NCBI GenBank assembly: GCA_913061275.1 | Contig: CAJXSR010000025.1 | Span: 1 to 47,448 of the forward strand | Direction: 5' to 3' | DNA length: 47,448 nucleotides | DNA from: an uncultured Paracoccaceae bacterium | Lineage (GTDB): Bacteria; Pseudomonadota; Alphaproteobacteria; Rhodobacterales; Rhodobacteraceae | Shown: one piece after another, positions 34,699 to 43,933 of the stretch | Layout: the number at the start of each line of letters is the position of its first letter | Numbering within the stretch: position 1 is the stretch's first letter | Translations under genes and position numbers: made by a program | The notes under the pieces: model-generated | What the model was told of the DNA's origin: nothing | The model's database searches: none | Seen by the model: the letters and a program-made list of their open reading frames with translations, nothing else

Positions 34699-37236
34699 TT
34701 ACTTATTAATCTCTTGAAGGCTTTCTAAAGTTACACCCCAGACTTGAGAGAGGTTTAATAACTCAGCAGATATTGTATTTTGCGCTTCTACTTTAGCGGC
34801 GCTTTCCATCGTACGTAATGTTTGTGTCAAACGGTCTGCCCCAAGAATGCCAGAAGACCCTACAGATTTATGTGAAATTGCTGCCAATTTATCAAATTCA
34901 CGATCCAGAAGGAGTTGGGGGACAGCTTTAATAAGTTCGGATATCTCGGATTGAAATTTGTTTAAAATGTCCGCAAATTGTTCCTCACCAAGTGCGTTCT
35001 TAATTTCATCAACAGTTTTTTGATTTAAGAAATGTACATCGCTTTCAACTACCTGAACGGGTTTTTCCATTTCATTCGTGATGAAAAAGCTTTCTATACT
35101 ATGACCCAAAACATCATGCGATATTGGTTTGCACAGACACGCATTCATTCCAGCAGTAAGGAACGTTTCATGTTCCTTTGATAATGCGTGCGCAGTTAAG
35201 CCAATGATTGGTACTGCAGCTGAGATACCTTGAGAATTGCGGATTTTTTGGGTTGCGTCAATTCCGTTCATAATAGGCATACTGACATCCATCAAAATAA
35301 GATCGAAATAATATTTATCAGCCATTTCCACTGCTTCCAAGCCATTGGTCGCTTCAGAAATAATAGCACCATCATTTTCCAACATTTCACGCACAATACG
35401 TCTGTTTATATCATTGTCCTCTACCAGTAATATCTTGCGCGAGTTAAGGTTTTCGGGATTGTAACTTGAAACTGTTTCAACTTCAGTCACGACAACATTT
35501 TTATCCAGTATCAATGGCACACTAACCGTAAATGTCGTACCTTTTCCAACTTTACTTATCACAGATATGTCGCCTCCCATTAAATCGACAATACGCTTAC
35601 AGATGGCCAATCCTAAACCTGCACCTGGTGCCATGCGATCATAGGACTTATCTTGTGTATAAAACTCTTCGAAGATATGATGAATATCACCGTCGGTAAT
35701 GCCAATACCTGTATCAGAAACAGAAAATTCTAAATCAGTTTTTGATATCAAGGATGCTGTAACTTCCACTGTACCCTCATTTGTAAACTTAATTGCGTTC
35801 CCGATTAAGTTAGATGTAACCTGTCGTAATCGATGTTCATCCATCCAAACGTTTTGATTTGGCATGCTTCCTAGGTTTAAAATCAATCGGTTCTTTTTCG
35901 TAGTGGCAGTAGTTTTATTTGTTATGATAACATTTTCAAAGAATAGCTCTAGATCAAAGGACGTAGGCGCTAAATCCATCTTTGCAGCATCAAGCCTTGA
36001 TACATCCAAAACGTCATTCACATGATGTAAAAGTATATCGCTAGAGTTTTTAGCTAAGGTTAAATATTCGGTTTGCTTTTTCGATAGTTTTGTCTCTTGA
36101 AGCAATTCAATTGTTCCAAATAACCCGTTCAATGGCGTTCGCATTTCATGGCTCATAACGGCCAAAAAATTAGACTTTGCTTTGTCAGATTCTAAAGCTT
36201 TATCACGTACAATACGTAACTCTTCTTCAGCGGCAAGGCGTTCTGTAATATCCCTGATATACGCCACAAAAATAGAACCATTTTCATCTTCGGCATGTCC
36301 AATTGCAATCTCGATTTGAAATTCTTCGCCAGATTTACGCAAAGCCGTAATTTCGATGCGACCTTGACCAACCAATTTTGCAGATTTTGTTTCATTAAAC
36401 CGTTTCATACCTACATGGTGGGCATCACGATATTGTTTTGGGATGATGAAGTCGGCAATTTCATGCCCGACAATCTCGCTAGCAGAGTAGCCAAAAACCG
36501 TTTCAGCAGCCTCATTGAATTCTGTAATCTCGCCCCTTGCATTTGCAACAATAATTGCATCAAGGGATGTATCAAAACTGGACTTTAAGCGAATACTTGC
36601 GCGTTCAATTGCGCCTGATACCTGTTCGGATTTTTTATGTTGGTGAAATAGAAAATATGAAAACAGCACCAAGAAAGCAATCAATGTTGCCGATACAATC
36701 GCGGCAATAAGCAACAGTTTTGAAAAACGAGCGCGCTCTACATCGGTATCGATTGCACGCAAACGAATACCAGTTAATGCGATGTCATGCGCTACGTTTC
36801 GTACTTTACGTAATTCCGTTTCTAAGGCAGGTATATTGCTGAGCAATAGATCGTCAGATGCATCGATAAATTTTACTAATTTATTAATGCATAATTCTAA
36901 CATTTTAAGATGCTTAGAGAACTTTTTATCTTGGCGCATTTCTGCAAAAACGTTACTTTGGCGCATTAGGGATACACGGCTGTAAAGATTGTTAAATCGA
37001 CGTCTAACCTCTTTAAATTGCGATTTATCCTGCCCAACTAATGATGCCGCATCAGATAGTAAAAGAACTTCGACTTCGACTTGGGAAAGCGTCCAGAATA
37101 AGTTATCGTTCGGCGCCTCTCTTAGATCTACTAAACGTGTCGTAATATTATAAAAAAGACCCGCTAAAACTAGCAAGCCAATTATGATTAAACTTAATGG
37201 CAACACACGGCCAAATATAGCGTGTTTGGCGTTCAT
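34699..37236 (-). CDS. Hybrid sensor histidine kinase with PAS, receiver and HPt domains
   Basis: A complete phosphorelay in one protein, 845 residues. Helix 1 (~10-28), a helical periplasmic sensor (~30-165), helix 2 (~172-195), PAS (~210-330), HisKA with His363 in MSHEMRTPLNG, HATPase_c (NLIGNAIKFTNEG, DTGIGI, GLGLAI), a receiver with Asp650 in LILMDVSMP, and a C-terminal HPt with His789 in ISHKSVGSSG. The HPt can pass phosphate to a separate regulator; the LuxR-type protein at 25.0 kb is the only one in the window. ATG 37236 has GGAAG 8 nt upstream; ATG 37251 is an alternative. It follows the oxidoreductase-fold gene by about 22 bp. Confidence 0.9.
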   Translation of the reverse strand: MNAKHAIFGRVLPLSLIIIGLLVLAGLFYNITTRLVDLREAPNDNLFWTLSQVEVEVLLLSDAASLVGQDKSQFKEVRRRFNNLYSRVSLMRQSNVFAEMRQDKKFSKHLKMLELCINKLVKFIDASDDLLLSNIPALETELRKVRNVAHDIALTGIRLRAIDTDVERARFSKLLLIAAIVSATLIAFLVLFSYFLFHQHKKSEQVSGAIERASIRLKSSFDTSLDAIIVANARGEITEFNEAAETVFGYSASEIVGHEIADFIIPKQYRDAHHVGMKRFNETKSAKLVGQGRIEITALRKSGEEFQIEIAIGHAEDENGSIFVAYIRDITERLAAEEELRIVRDKALESDKAKSNFLAVMSHEMRTPLNGLFGTIELLQETKLSKKQTEYLTLAKNSSDILLHHVNDVLDVSRLDAAKMDLAPTSFDLELFFENVIITNKTTATTKKNRLILNLGSMPNQNVWMDEHRLRQVTSNLIGNAIKFTNEGTVEVTASLISKTDLEFSVSDTGIGITDGDIHHIFEEFYTQDKSYDRMAPGAGLGLAICKRIVDLMGGDISVISKVGKGTTFTVSVPLILDKNVVVTEVETVSSYNPENLNSRKILLVEDNDINRRIVREMLENDGAIISEATNGLEAVEMADKYYFDLILMDVSMPIMNGIDATQKIRNSQGISAAVPIIGLTAHALSKEHETFLTAGMNACLCKPISHDVLGHSIESFFITNEMEKPVQVVESDVHFLNQKTVDEIKNALGEEQFADILNKFQSEISELIKAVPQLLLDREFDKLAAISHKSVGSSGILGADRLTQTLRTMESAAKVEAQNTISAELLNLSQVWGVTLESLQEINK

Positions 37237-37258
37237 GTCCGCGGCTTCCATTCTATTG

Positions 37259-37774
37259 CTACTGAACAGATGTTAGGCGGTCTAATTGCCAAATGGAACG
37301 GGAATAAATCACTTCAGTACGATATTTTGCATCCTGGTCATACGGGTATACGACCCATAAGGGTCCTTTTTCCCTTACAGACATTATTTCACCATCAATA
37401 TGGTATGCGACCATTGGCGCATCTACATCTCCCATGCCCGCAGGAATATCCACTTTATAATCATTCAAAGTGATTGCATGGATAAGCGTACCTGAAGCTC
37501 CAGCGTAGTCTAAGATTTCTTTCAAATTCACACCTGTAAATTCTACTGCTTTTTCTAGCCAAATCGTATTTGTTTTGAATGTTGTAACGGGCATTTCTTG
37601 CAACATTGCCAAATCCAATTCTAAACGCCCATCATCAGTGTTTGTATTCGTGATTTCGCCTGAAAGCCTTAATATGATATCACCAACTGGACGTGGTACT
37701 TCATCGGCAAAGGCTGTTAACCCACTAAAGATCGATAATATTGCGACGCATAGAATATTCTTAAAAAGTAACAT
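37259..37774 (-). CDS. Periplasmic oxidoreductase molybdopterin-binding-fold protein, probable kinase partner
   Basis: About 171 residues with a Sec signal peptide (cleavage after TAFA). The mature part resembles the sulfite-oxidase-type molybdopterin domain: WLEKAVEFTGVNLKEILDYA, ITLNDYKVDIPAGM and REKGPLWVVYPYD. No Cys remains in the mature protein, so the molybdenum thiolate ligand is missing and catalysis is unlikely. Proteins of this short type occur next to membrane kinases and cyclases, which suggests a ligand-sensing accessory role (inference). ATG 37774 is preferred because GAGAG sits 9 nt upstream. It heads the two-gene unit with the kinase. Confidence 0.75.
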   Translation of the reverse strand: MLLFKNILCVAILSIFSGLTAFADEVPRPVGDIILRLSGEITNTNTDDGRLELDLAMLQEMPVTTFKTNTIWLEKAVEFTGVNLKEILDYAGASGTLIHAITLNDYKVDIPAGMGDVDAPMVAYHIDGEIMSVREKGPLWVVYPYDQDAKYRTEVIYSRSIWQLDRLTSVQ

Positions 37775-37858
37775 GGAAACCATCTCTCACTTGGTTTGGG
37801 TGCCTTAATATATAGCATTCACTAACGAATATTATAATTGCGGAGCCGTATAGGCGAC

Positions 37859-37893
37859 TATACCAAAGTATAGCCGCCCTATCCTAAAGGTTT
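37859..37893. promoter_or_regulatory. Tandem operators upstream of the sensor-kinase unit
   Basis: TATACCAAAGTATA (37859-37872) and TATCCTAAAGGTTT (37880-37893) are spaced 21 bp apart, two helical turns. The first lies within a longer inverted repeat (GGCGGCTATAC / GTATAGTCGCC on the minus strand). They lie 85 and 106 bp before the start. No T-tract follows, so a terminator for algX is less likely than an operator. Confidence 0.6.
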
Positions 37894-37900
37894 GGTGGCT

Positions 37901-39196
37901 TTAATATAATAGGCTCGCGGATAGGCTTTGATTGGCCTTAACACCTTTCAATCTTACCTTCATTTTCTTAATCTCTGAAATATCCAGCCCTTCCAAAGAC
38001 ACAGTCCATTTATCCGATTGGAGTTGTGTTGGAACTCGACTAGATTTTCGTAGTTTCAATCGCGTTTTTTCATTCGCTTGATTGTAAAGTTCGACATCAA
38101 CTTGTTTAAGTTCAGAGCTATCCGCTACAATCTGTAGGGCAAAATTTCCTGCAAGTTTCAGAGATAGTGGAATAGATTGCCAATCTGACCCAACAGTACC
38201 TTTGTAAACTTCATTCACTTCACTATATTCAAAGACCCTCAATGCGCCTAGAATTTGCCTAAGGCTATAAATGTCCGACAAACTTTGTGTGTATGGAACC
38301 TCCCATATTACGGTCTGATAAGCATTTCTTTGGAATGTATCACTTAAAATTAGTGTCTCCAACGCGCTGATAATTCCCCCACCAGAGATAGAGTGATTTT
38401 CGACTGGAGCGTCTAGCGCAAATGATAAGGCATCACTGAAGCGATACACATCGCGGTTGTACCGATTTGAAAAGCTTGTTCCAGCAAGAGCTACTTTTTG
38501 TACTTCACTTGGGTTTTCAGACAATAAATCCGATGCGTAACCACGCTTCGAAAAGCTTGATGCCATTACCTCTTCGGGCTTTAAAGTTGTCTCGCAGACT
38601 TTATCTACGACGGTGGTGAGGGAACCTTTTTCTGAATAAACCTCGATAAAATCCAATCCAGAAAACGATTTTTTAAACTCATCGGCTTCACCAATTTTAT
38701 GCGCTAATGTTATTGCAGCGAACGCTGCACCCTTTGGAGTCCAATGTGTGTCACGTTGAAAATAAGCGTCGGTGCCCAATGAAGCTTGCATCGGAGTTAG
38801 TAAATCTGGTGCAATCACACCCGTATCAGTAATATTTCTCAAATATGTTAAGAAGCTATCTGTAGCCTTATTCTTGTCATAGCCTTCAATAACGGCAGAC
38901 ATAAACAATGGGCGCGGTGGTGGTACCGCCAGCACAAGCTTTATACCACGCGCATCAAATGCTTCTGCTATCTTCGTCATTAGAAAACGCGGTTCTTCCC
39001 CAAAACTAAAATCAGTGATCAATTGATCACCCGCGATAATCCATCCCTGACCCGCATCAGAATAAAAAGGGCCTTTCTTTTTGTATTTTTTGGGTAGTGT
39101 ATCAACCTTCATCAAGGCATCACAATATGGGACGGCATGGACTGCTGACGTACATATGGCTGTAGATAGCATCATAGCTATGAAAGAACGTTTCAT
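37901..39196 (-). CDS. algX: Alginate O-acetyltransferase AlgX-like
   Basis: Periplasmic SGNH-type acetyltransferase, 431 residues, that moves acetyl onto the polymer. Signal peptide ends near AVHA. Catalytic Asp149 and His151 are in RDTHWTPKG and the nucleophile Ser241 in AGTSFSNR. A C-terminal beta-rich part (~320-431) corresponds to the carbohydrate-binding module of AlgX. Its start overlaps the algJ stop (ATGA). It is the last gene of the algE-F-I-J-X unit. Confidence 0.85.
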   Translation of the reverse strand: MKRSFIAMMLSTAICTSAVHAVPYCDALMKVDTLPKKYKKKGPFYSDAGQGWIIAGDQLITDFSFGEEPRFLMTKIAEAFDARGIKLVLAVPPPRPLFMSAVIEGYDKNKATDSFLTYLRNITDTGVIAPDLLTPMQASLGTDAYFQRDTHWTPKGAAFAAITLAHKIGEADEFKKSFSGLDFIEVYSEKGSLTTVVDKVCETTLKPEEVMASSFSKRGYASDLLSENPSEVQKVALAGTSFSNRYNRDVYRFSDALSFALDAPVENHSISGGGIISALETLILSDTFQRNAYQTVIWEVPYTQSLSDIYSLRQILGALRVFEYSEVNEVYKGTVGSDWQSIPLSLKLAGNFALQIVADSSELKQVDVELYNQANEKTRLKLRKSSRVPTQLQSDKWTVSLEGLDISEIKKMKVRLKGVKANQSLSASLLY

Positions 39197-40233
39197 TTTG
39201 ATAAATCCTGTGTTGTGTATCGCTCTGGGATTTCCCAGATGATTAATTTAGGGGGAGTATTTTTGAAAGGGTTTGATTTCAAATAATCGCGCATCGGCAC
39301 AAAAGGACCTTTTCCTTCTTGTGACATATTCAAAATATCTACGGATAAGGCTTGTTTTAGAAATCCATCAAAGTGCCAATTAGATTTGGCACTAAAACTT
39401 GTGCCAATCAGCACGACATCAATTGCAGCATCACCAAAAAGGCTGACATTGTTTTGAACTGTTGTCTCAAAGCGTTCTATGGTGCGTTCATCAGGCCCAA
39501 TATAAGGCCGTAAAGCTCCGGTAGGGACATACTTCAACAAATCACCATCAAACGGTTCGGAACCTATACTATTAGTCTGAACTTGAACGCTTTCTAGCAA
39601 CCCTGGCACAATGGACTGTCCAATATACTCAGCAACAGATTTCGCACCAAAAGGCGACCAATGTGTGTCGTGGCGCATAAACACATCGGCAATAGGTTTA
39701 TCACGCTGTAAGGGAACTAATGCAGATATTGTCGCAATTTCATTCTCGCGTAGTTTAGACAATAAAACGCCATATCTGTTTGATATATCTGCACTGCGAT
39801 TTTGCTTTAAGTTTTCTTTATAAACGCGGGCTTTATCGGGTATTATAACAGGTACTAGTGCGATGTTACGAACATGCAATGCATCATGAACTTTAACAAT
39901 CTCTTTAATAGACGCTTCAAGATTAGCAATATGGCCCGTTTCACCTGTCAATTCTTCTGTAGTGAACAACCAATCATCCTTTCCAACAAGTGCACCATTG
40001 GACGCCTGATCTAAAACTTTGTATTTAAATGCCCCCCATATATCGATGGAAGCTTTGCGCAAAGGGTTAGAACTACTGAACGTATCTTCGTACGTGCTTT
40101 GGAGGTTCCCCTTTAGAATGGACATATTACCCTGCGATTTTGGTCTTTCGTGACTGAGTATCCCTAAAGTGGTTAACCCTATTAAAAAGGCACCGCAGAA
40201 AGCTTGTTGAAATTTATCATTGAAACGTTCCAT
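39193..40233 (-). CDS. algJ: Alginate O-acetyltransferase AlgJ-like
   Basis: A membrane-anchored SGNH-type acetyl carrier, 346 residues, with one N-terminal helix (FCGAFLIGLTTLGIL). Catalytic Asp189 and His191 are in RHDTHWSPFG and Ser279 in GTSFSAK. It relays acetyl from AlgI towards AlgX. ATG 40233 has AAGG 8 nt upstream; the frame runs 17 codons further into the intergenic gap. It follows algI by 10 bp. Confidence 0.87.
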   Translation of the reverse strand: MERFNDKFQQAFCGAFLIGLTTLGILSHERPKSQGNMSILKGNLQSTYEDTFSSSNPLRKASIDIWGAFKYKVLDQASNGALVGKDDWLFTTEELTGETGHIANLEASIKEIVKVHDALHVRNIALVPVIIPDKARVYKENLKQNRSADISNRYGVLLSKLRENEIATISALVPLQRDKPIADVFMRHDTHWSPFGAKSVAEYIGQSIVPGLLESVQVQTNSIGSEPFDGDLLKYVPTGALRPYIGPDERTIERFETTVQNNVSLFGDAAIDVVLIGTSFSAKSNWHFDGFLKQALSVDILNMSQEGKGPFVPMRDYLKSNPFKNTPPKLIIWEIPERYTTQDLSK

Positions 40234-40243
40234 ATCATTGCCC

Positions 40244-41629
40244 TTAAAACTGGAAGTACAAAAAAGGTGAATAAGATTGCGCAATCATAGATGAAGATGC
40301 GATTACAAACAGAACAGCTACTGAACTTAGGTACAAGGGCTGTGGAATAGTTTGCCCAACCCATCTGATAGATGGGCCACAAACGCTTATCGTTGCACCG
40401 ATTAACAATGCACAAATTTCTGAAGGTTGTATTTGCCATGCTTGGTCTAATGAAACGGCCCAACCGTTAATACCTGTCATCCCTTGATACATCTTTAAAG
40501 CATTACTGAATGTTGCAGCTCGAAACACAACCCAGCCAAGGACCACAATTAAAGCTGTCATCGGCCACGCCATAAATCGCGGCCATATAGAACCGCCAAA
40601 CATACGTTCAATGGCTAACCAGCCACCATGCCATGCACCCCAGACAAGGAATGTCCAATTTGCACCATGCCAGAAACCACCCAAAACCATTGTCAGCATA
40701 AGGTTGATATATGTACGAACTTTTCCCTTACGATTTCCACCCAATGGCACGTACAGATAATCCCGCAACCAATGCGAAAGGCTGATATGCCACCTACGCC
40801 AAAACTCAGTAATAGACAGGCTGATGTATGGTGAATTAAAATTCTCGATGAATTTAAAGCCAATCATAAGCCCCAAACCAATTGCCATCGCTGAATACCC
40901 AGCGAAATCGAACAGCAGTTGAATGGAATATGCGACGGCACCTAGCCATGCCTCACCGGCCGTTGGTGCAGACAGGCCAAACATACGATCAGCAAAGGGT
41001 GCTACATTGTCTGCAATCAAACATTTCATCGCAAAACCCTGGGTGAAGCGCACAATACCTTGTGTGAATTTTTCTACTGTATGGCTGCGGGTTTCGAATT
41101 GATCCGCCAAATCTTTGTATCGCAATACTGGCCCAGCAATAAGTTGTGGAAACAGAGACCCAAAAGCTAAAAAATCAACCAAACGACGTGCAGGCGGTGC
41201 ATCTCCTCGAGAAACATCAATAATGTAACTGATGGACTGGAATGTATGAAAACTAATACCAATAGGTAGAATGATTGCAGGAACACTAAGCGAACCAGTT
41301 CCAAGGGCTATAGAAAGATCACTAAGGCCAGACATAAAAAACATAGTATATTTGAAATAACCAAGAACGATTAAATCAAAGGTTACGCCAAAACGAACAG
41401 CCCATGTTTTCTTTGTTTCTGTCTTCGCATTATACGCAACCTGCGCAGCTGCGTAACTCAGCAAAGATATGCCAAAGATAAGCGCCAGATAATCTAAACG
41501 CCACCAACCGTAAAATGCATAGCTTCCCAACAGAATAACCCATGATTTACCTAGTTTCGGAGTGCTGTAGTAAGCAATCAAAAACAACGGTAGAAAACCG
41601 AAGATAAAGATGGAGCTAGAAAAAATCAT
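40244..41629 (-). CDS. algI: MBOAT acetyltransferase AlgI
   Basis: Membrane-bound O-acyltransferase, 461 residues and about 11 helices, that brings acetyl from the cytoplasm across the inner membrane. The signature region ITEFWRRWHISLSHWLRDYL is near residue 275, and the conserved His pair is in GGFWHGANWTFLVWGAWHGG near 315-325. It follows algF by about 10 bp. Confidence 0.95.
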   Translation of the reverse strand: MIFSSSIFIFGFLPLFLIAYYSTPKLGKSWVILLGSYAFYGWWRLDYLALIFGISLLSYAAAQVAYNAKTETKKTWAVRFGVTFDLIVLGYFKYTMFFMSGLSDLSIALGTGSLSVPAIILPIGISFHTFQSISYIIDVSRGDAPPARRLVDFLAFGSLFPQLIAGPVLRYKDLADQFETRSHTVEKFTQGIVRFTQGFAMKCLIADNVAPFADRMFGLSAPTAGEAWLGAVAYSIQLLFDFAGYSAMAIGLGLMIGFKFIENFNSPYISLSITEFWRRWHISLSHWLRDYLYVPLGGNRKGKVRTYINLMLTMVLGGFWHGANWTFLVWGAWHGGWLAIERMFGGSIWPRFMAWPMTALIVVLGWVVFRAATFSNALKMYQGMTGINGWAVSLDQAWQIQPSEICALLIGATISVCGPSIRWVGQTIPQPLYLSSVAVLFVIASSSMIAQSYSPFLYFQF

Positions 41630-41638
41630 ATCAACCCC

Positions 41639-42232
41639 CTACTCAGCATTTGCGCCAAAACGGTCTTCGATAATACGAACACCGCTATGGTCAGCGAAGA
41701 AAGTGATGTTTTGGCCGCGGCGAAGAGCAACATCAAAACGGGCCATAGGTTTTAGGTCTCGTTTGTTGAAGATACCGAGTTCAATTTTAATTGCGTTTAC
41801 AGCACGTTGCCCTGATGAAAATGCACCAATATCAGAAATGACGTCCATAGAGCCATCAGCCACTCCAAGAGATAGAACCTGGTCATACGCATTCAACAAA
41901 GTTATAAAGACTTTCCTTGGATCATCCCGCAACCCTTCTTGTACCGTTACAATAGAGCCATCAGAGTTCTTTAAAAGACTGTAGAATGACCCTTTAACAA
42001 TACTTTCTAAATCAGCCGATGAAACAGGCACATAAGCATCTGCTTCACCGGATTTCATCGTGAAATCTTTACCCGAAAACTGGACAATCTCACCTGTATC
42101 AAAACCAAAAAAGCGTACGAAGCTTGCATCAACTGGCGGTGCAGTTGCGTACAGTGCTTCATCATTCGCCAACAACTGAGTTGGTGACAACAACAAGAAT
42201 AGAGTAAACATAAATGTTATGATATTTGGCAT
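41639..42232 (-). CDS. algF: Alginate O-acetylation protein AlgF-like
   Basis: Periplasmic 197-residue protein with a signal peptide (ITFMFTLFLLLSPTQLLA) and the AlgF-type start ALYATAPPVDASFVRFFGFD. The rest is two small beta-sandwich domains (SKVRF-like SFYSLLKNSDGS). In Pseudomonas it links AlgJ/AlgX-type components in acetylation. ATG 42232 has AGGA 9 nt upstream. It lies 10 bp after algE. Confidence 0.82.
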   Translation of the reverse strand: MPNIITFMFTLFLLLSPTQLLANDEALYATAPPVDASFVRFFGFDTGEIVQFSGKDFTMKSGEADAYVPVSSADLESIVKGSFYSLLKNSDGSIVTVQEGLRDDPRKVFITLLNAYDQVLSLGVADGSMDVISDIGAFSSGQRAVNAIKIELGIFNKRDLKPMARFDVALRRGQNITFFADHSGVRIIEDRFGANAE

Positions 42233-42242
42233 GATTGAGTTC

Positions 42243-43481
42243 CTAGAAATAACGTGTTGCACGTATGTAAAACCGTTTTGTTGAGTTTTTGTTTTGATAA
42301 GCTGAGCCAGCCTGAAACACGCCAGCACCAAATTCAACTTTCATTTTCTTTGTTGGGCGCCACGCCCCAATCAAACTTACTTCCGCTCCTAAATATGAAG
42401 AATTGCCTGTTGTAGATCCTGATAGGCGCGCTGAAGGCGTTGTTGCTTGTTTACTCACCTGCACATATAAATACGTATTAAGATCGACAGAGAATTTACG
42501 GTTGGGACGCAAGGCAAGACCAGCAGATGCAACTGCTAAATTTGTCAGATCAGGTTGATATACAAAGCCATAACGGTTGCATAACGTTTGCCCGCCATCA
42601 TTTGTTTTATTACTTTGTAAACCAGTCTGGCGGAACCCTATAGACCCCATAGCAAAACCAAATGTAATTTGTGGATTTAATGCATGTTGAGTGATTTTCT
42701 GTGTCGCACGAAAATCAAATCCGAACCCGTTTTGTTTACCAACTATTGCGTTACCCAAAATACCACCAACATTAGCAGTATATGTAAACCGGGCATTTTT
42801 TTGATTGTTAATATAGCCAACCAAATGACCCAAGCTTGCAGATTTCGAACGCTCGGCGATAGCATAGACACCTATCGTATGCTTCTTTTGGAAATGTGTA
42901 TAATGTGCCAATGCATATGTACCGTCATTATGATCATCATCATTTACAATCGCAATCTCAAAACCTGAATTTTGAAACCGACGCGAAAAGTGAATGCCAT
43001 CAACGGCTTTATCTGCAACCCATTTATTCTTATCAGATAATCTTAAATGCCCTAGTGAAACCGTAGCGTCATTGGTAAGCTTATAAGCAACAAACGCTTC
43101 TTTGATACGAACATCTGATATCATATCATACATTTTTATATGTGTTTCTTTTCCCTTAAAACTGAATTCAAGATGAGCGAATGCTGTGAAATTTTCTGAT
43201 ACTCTGGCGCGCCCAACAACCTCCAGAATTGTTTTATATTGATTTGAATAATCATTTTTTTGATCATCCAATTTCAAATTTATCTCACTTAAATACGAAG
43301 CCGAAACATTGCCAGAAAATGACATGTAGTTATTTATTATGATCTTTGTTTTCTTACGTGTAGTAAGATCAAAACTTAAAGGTGATCGCGCAGGCTTTAT
43401 AGCAGCATATGTGCAATCCATTCCGTAAGCCCATATTACAAAAGCCCCAAATATCAATTGCATCTTCTTACTATAAGTCAT
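42243..43481 (-). CDS. algE: Outer-membrane polysaccharide export porin, AlgE-like
   Basis: A 412-residue beta-barrel precursor. The signal peptide core is MQLIFGAFVIWAYGMDCTYA, and alternating aromatic strands run through to the C-terminal Phe (FYIRATRYF), as needed for barrel assembly. It has the general features of the alginate export porin family (YKTILEVVGRARVSENFTAF, GHLRLSDKNKWV, DGIHFSRRF), but is shorter than Pseudomonas AlgE. It heads the acetylation/export operon. Its promoter, leader and first ~33 codons are duplicated in inverted orientation before the T1SS genes. Confidence 0.8.
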   Translation of the reverse strand: MTYSKKMQLIFGAFVIWAYGMDCTYAAIKPARSPLSFDLTTRKKTKIIINNYMSFSGNVSASYLSEINLKLDDQKNDYSNQYKTILEVVGRARVSENFTAFAHLEFSFKGKETHIKMYDMISDVRIKEAFVAYKLTNDATVSLGHLRLSDKNKWVADKAVDGIHFSRRFQNSGFEIAIVNDDDHNDGTYALAHYTHFQKKHTIGVYAIAERSKSASLGHLVGYINNQKNARFTYTANVGGILGNAIVGKQNGFGFDFRATQKITQHALNPQITFGFAMGSIGFRQTGLQSNKTNDGGQTLCNRYGFVYQPDLTNLAVASAGLALRPNRKFSVDLNTYLYVQVSKQATTPSARLSGSTTGNSSYLGAEVSLIGAWRPTKKMKVEFGAGVFQAGSAYQNKNSTKRFYIRATRYF

Positions 43482-43601
43482 TTTACCAATCCTCTCACCG
43501 ATATGGGTAAGGAATTGATATCCTTTTATTAGCTTATCATTCGACGTAGCATTAGGTGATCAGTTGCTGCATTCGCCTATCATCCATATTCAAAAGTATA
43601 G
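43381..43601 (-). repeat. Inverted repeat, copy 1: algE promoter and 5' coding region
   Basis: 221 bp running from the operator, through the promoter and leader, into the first ~33 codons of algE. It matches 43934-44154 on the other strand with about 13 mismatches and no gap by my count; the inner 180 bp differ at about five positions. Confidence 0.93.
43587..43600. promoter_or_regulatory. Putative operator upstream of algE
   Basis: TATTCAAAAGTATA, 106 bp before the algE start; the duplicate site before the T1SS leader is identical. Confidence 0.6.
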
Positions 43602-43933
43602 GATGGGAACAGAAACAAATCTGATTTGTATAATAATCGTAAGTTCGGTTCATATGTAAGGGAAGTTAATATTCATATTGCGAGTTTCCTGTTTGCATAT
43701 GAAAAATTAAGTATGATGCATTACAAGATGCACGTATCAGAAACTATGCTCTATCTACTTTTGTATCTTATCATTTGTAGAGGCCACCGTTCAATTGATA
43801 TATTATGTATGTATGCGGAGTTTAGTATCAATTTTAACAATAACAACCATTGGTACTACTATCAAAAATAAAACAGAGATCTAAATAGTATTCATAATAA
43901 CTATATAAGTTATGTTCGTTATTTATTGCTAAA
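43602..43933. other. AT-rich spacer between the inverted repeat copies
   Basis: About 330 bp, very AT-rich. An open frame at 43626-43871 lacks a ribosome site and recognisable motifs and is probably chance. The two promoters fire outward from either side of this spacer. Confidence 0.55.

Noticed and set aside
37859-37893. Terminator of the algX operon
   Set aside because: No T-tract follows on the minus strand, and the core matches operators before other units.
43626-43871. 81-codon frame in the spacer between the inverted repeat arms
   Set aside because: AT-rich, no ribosome site, residue make-up of translated noncoding DNA.
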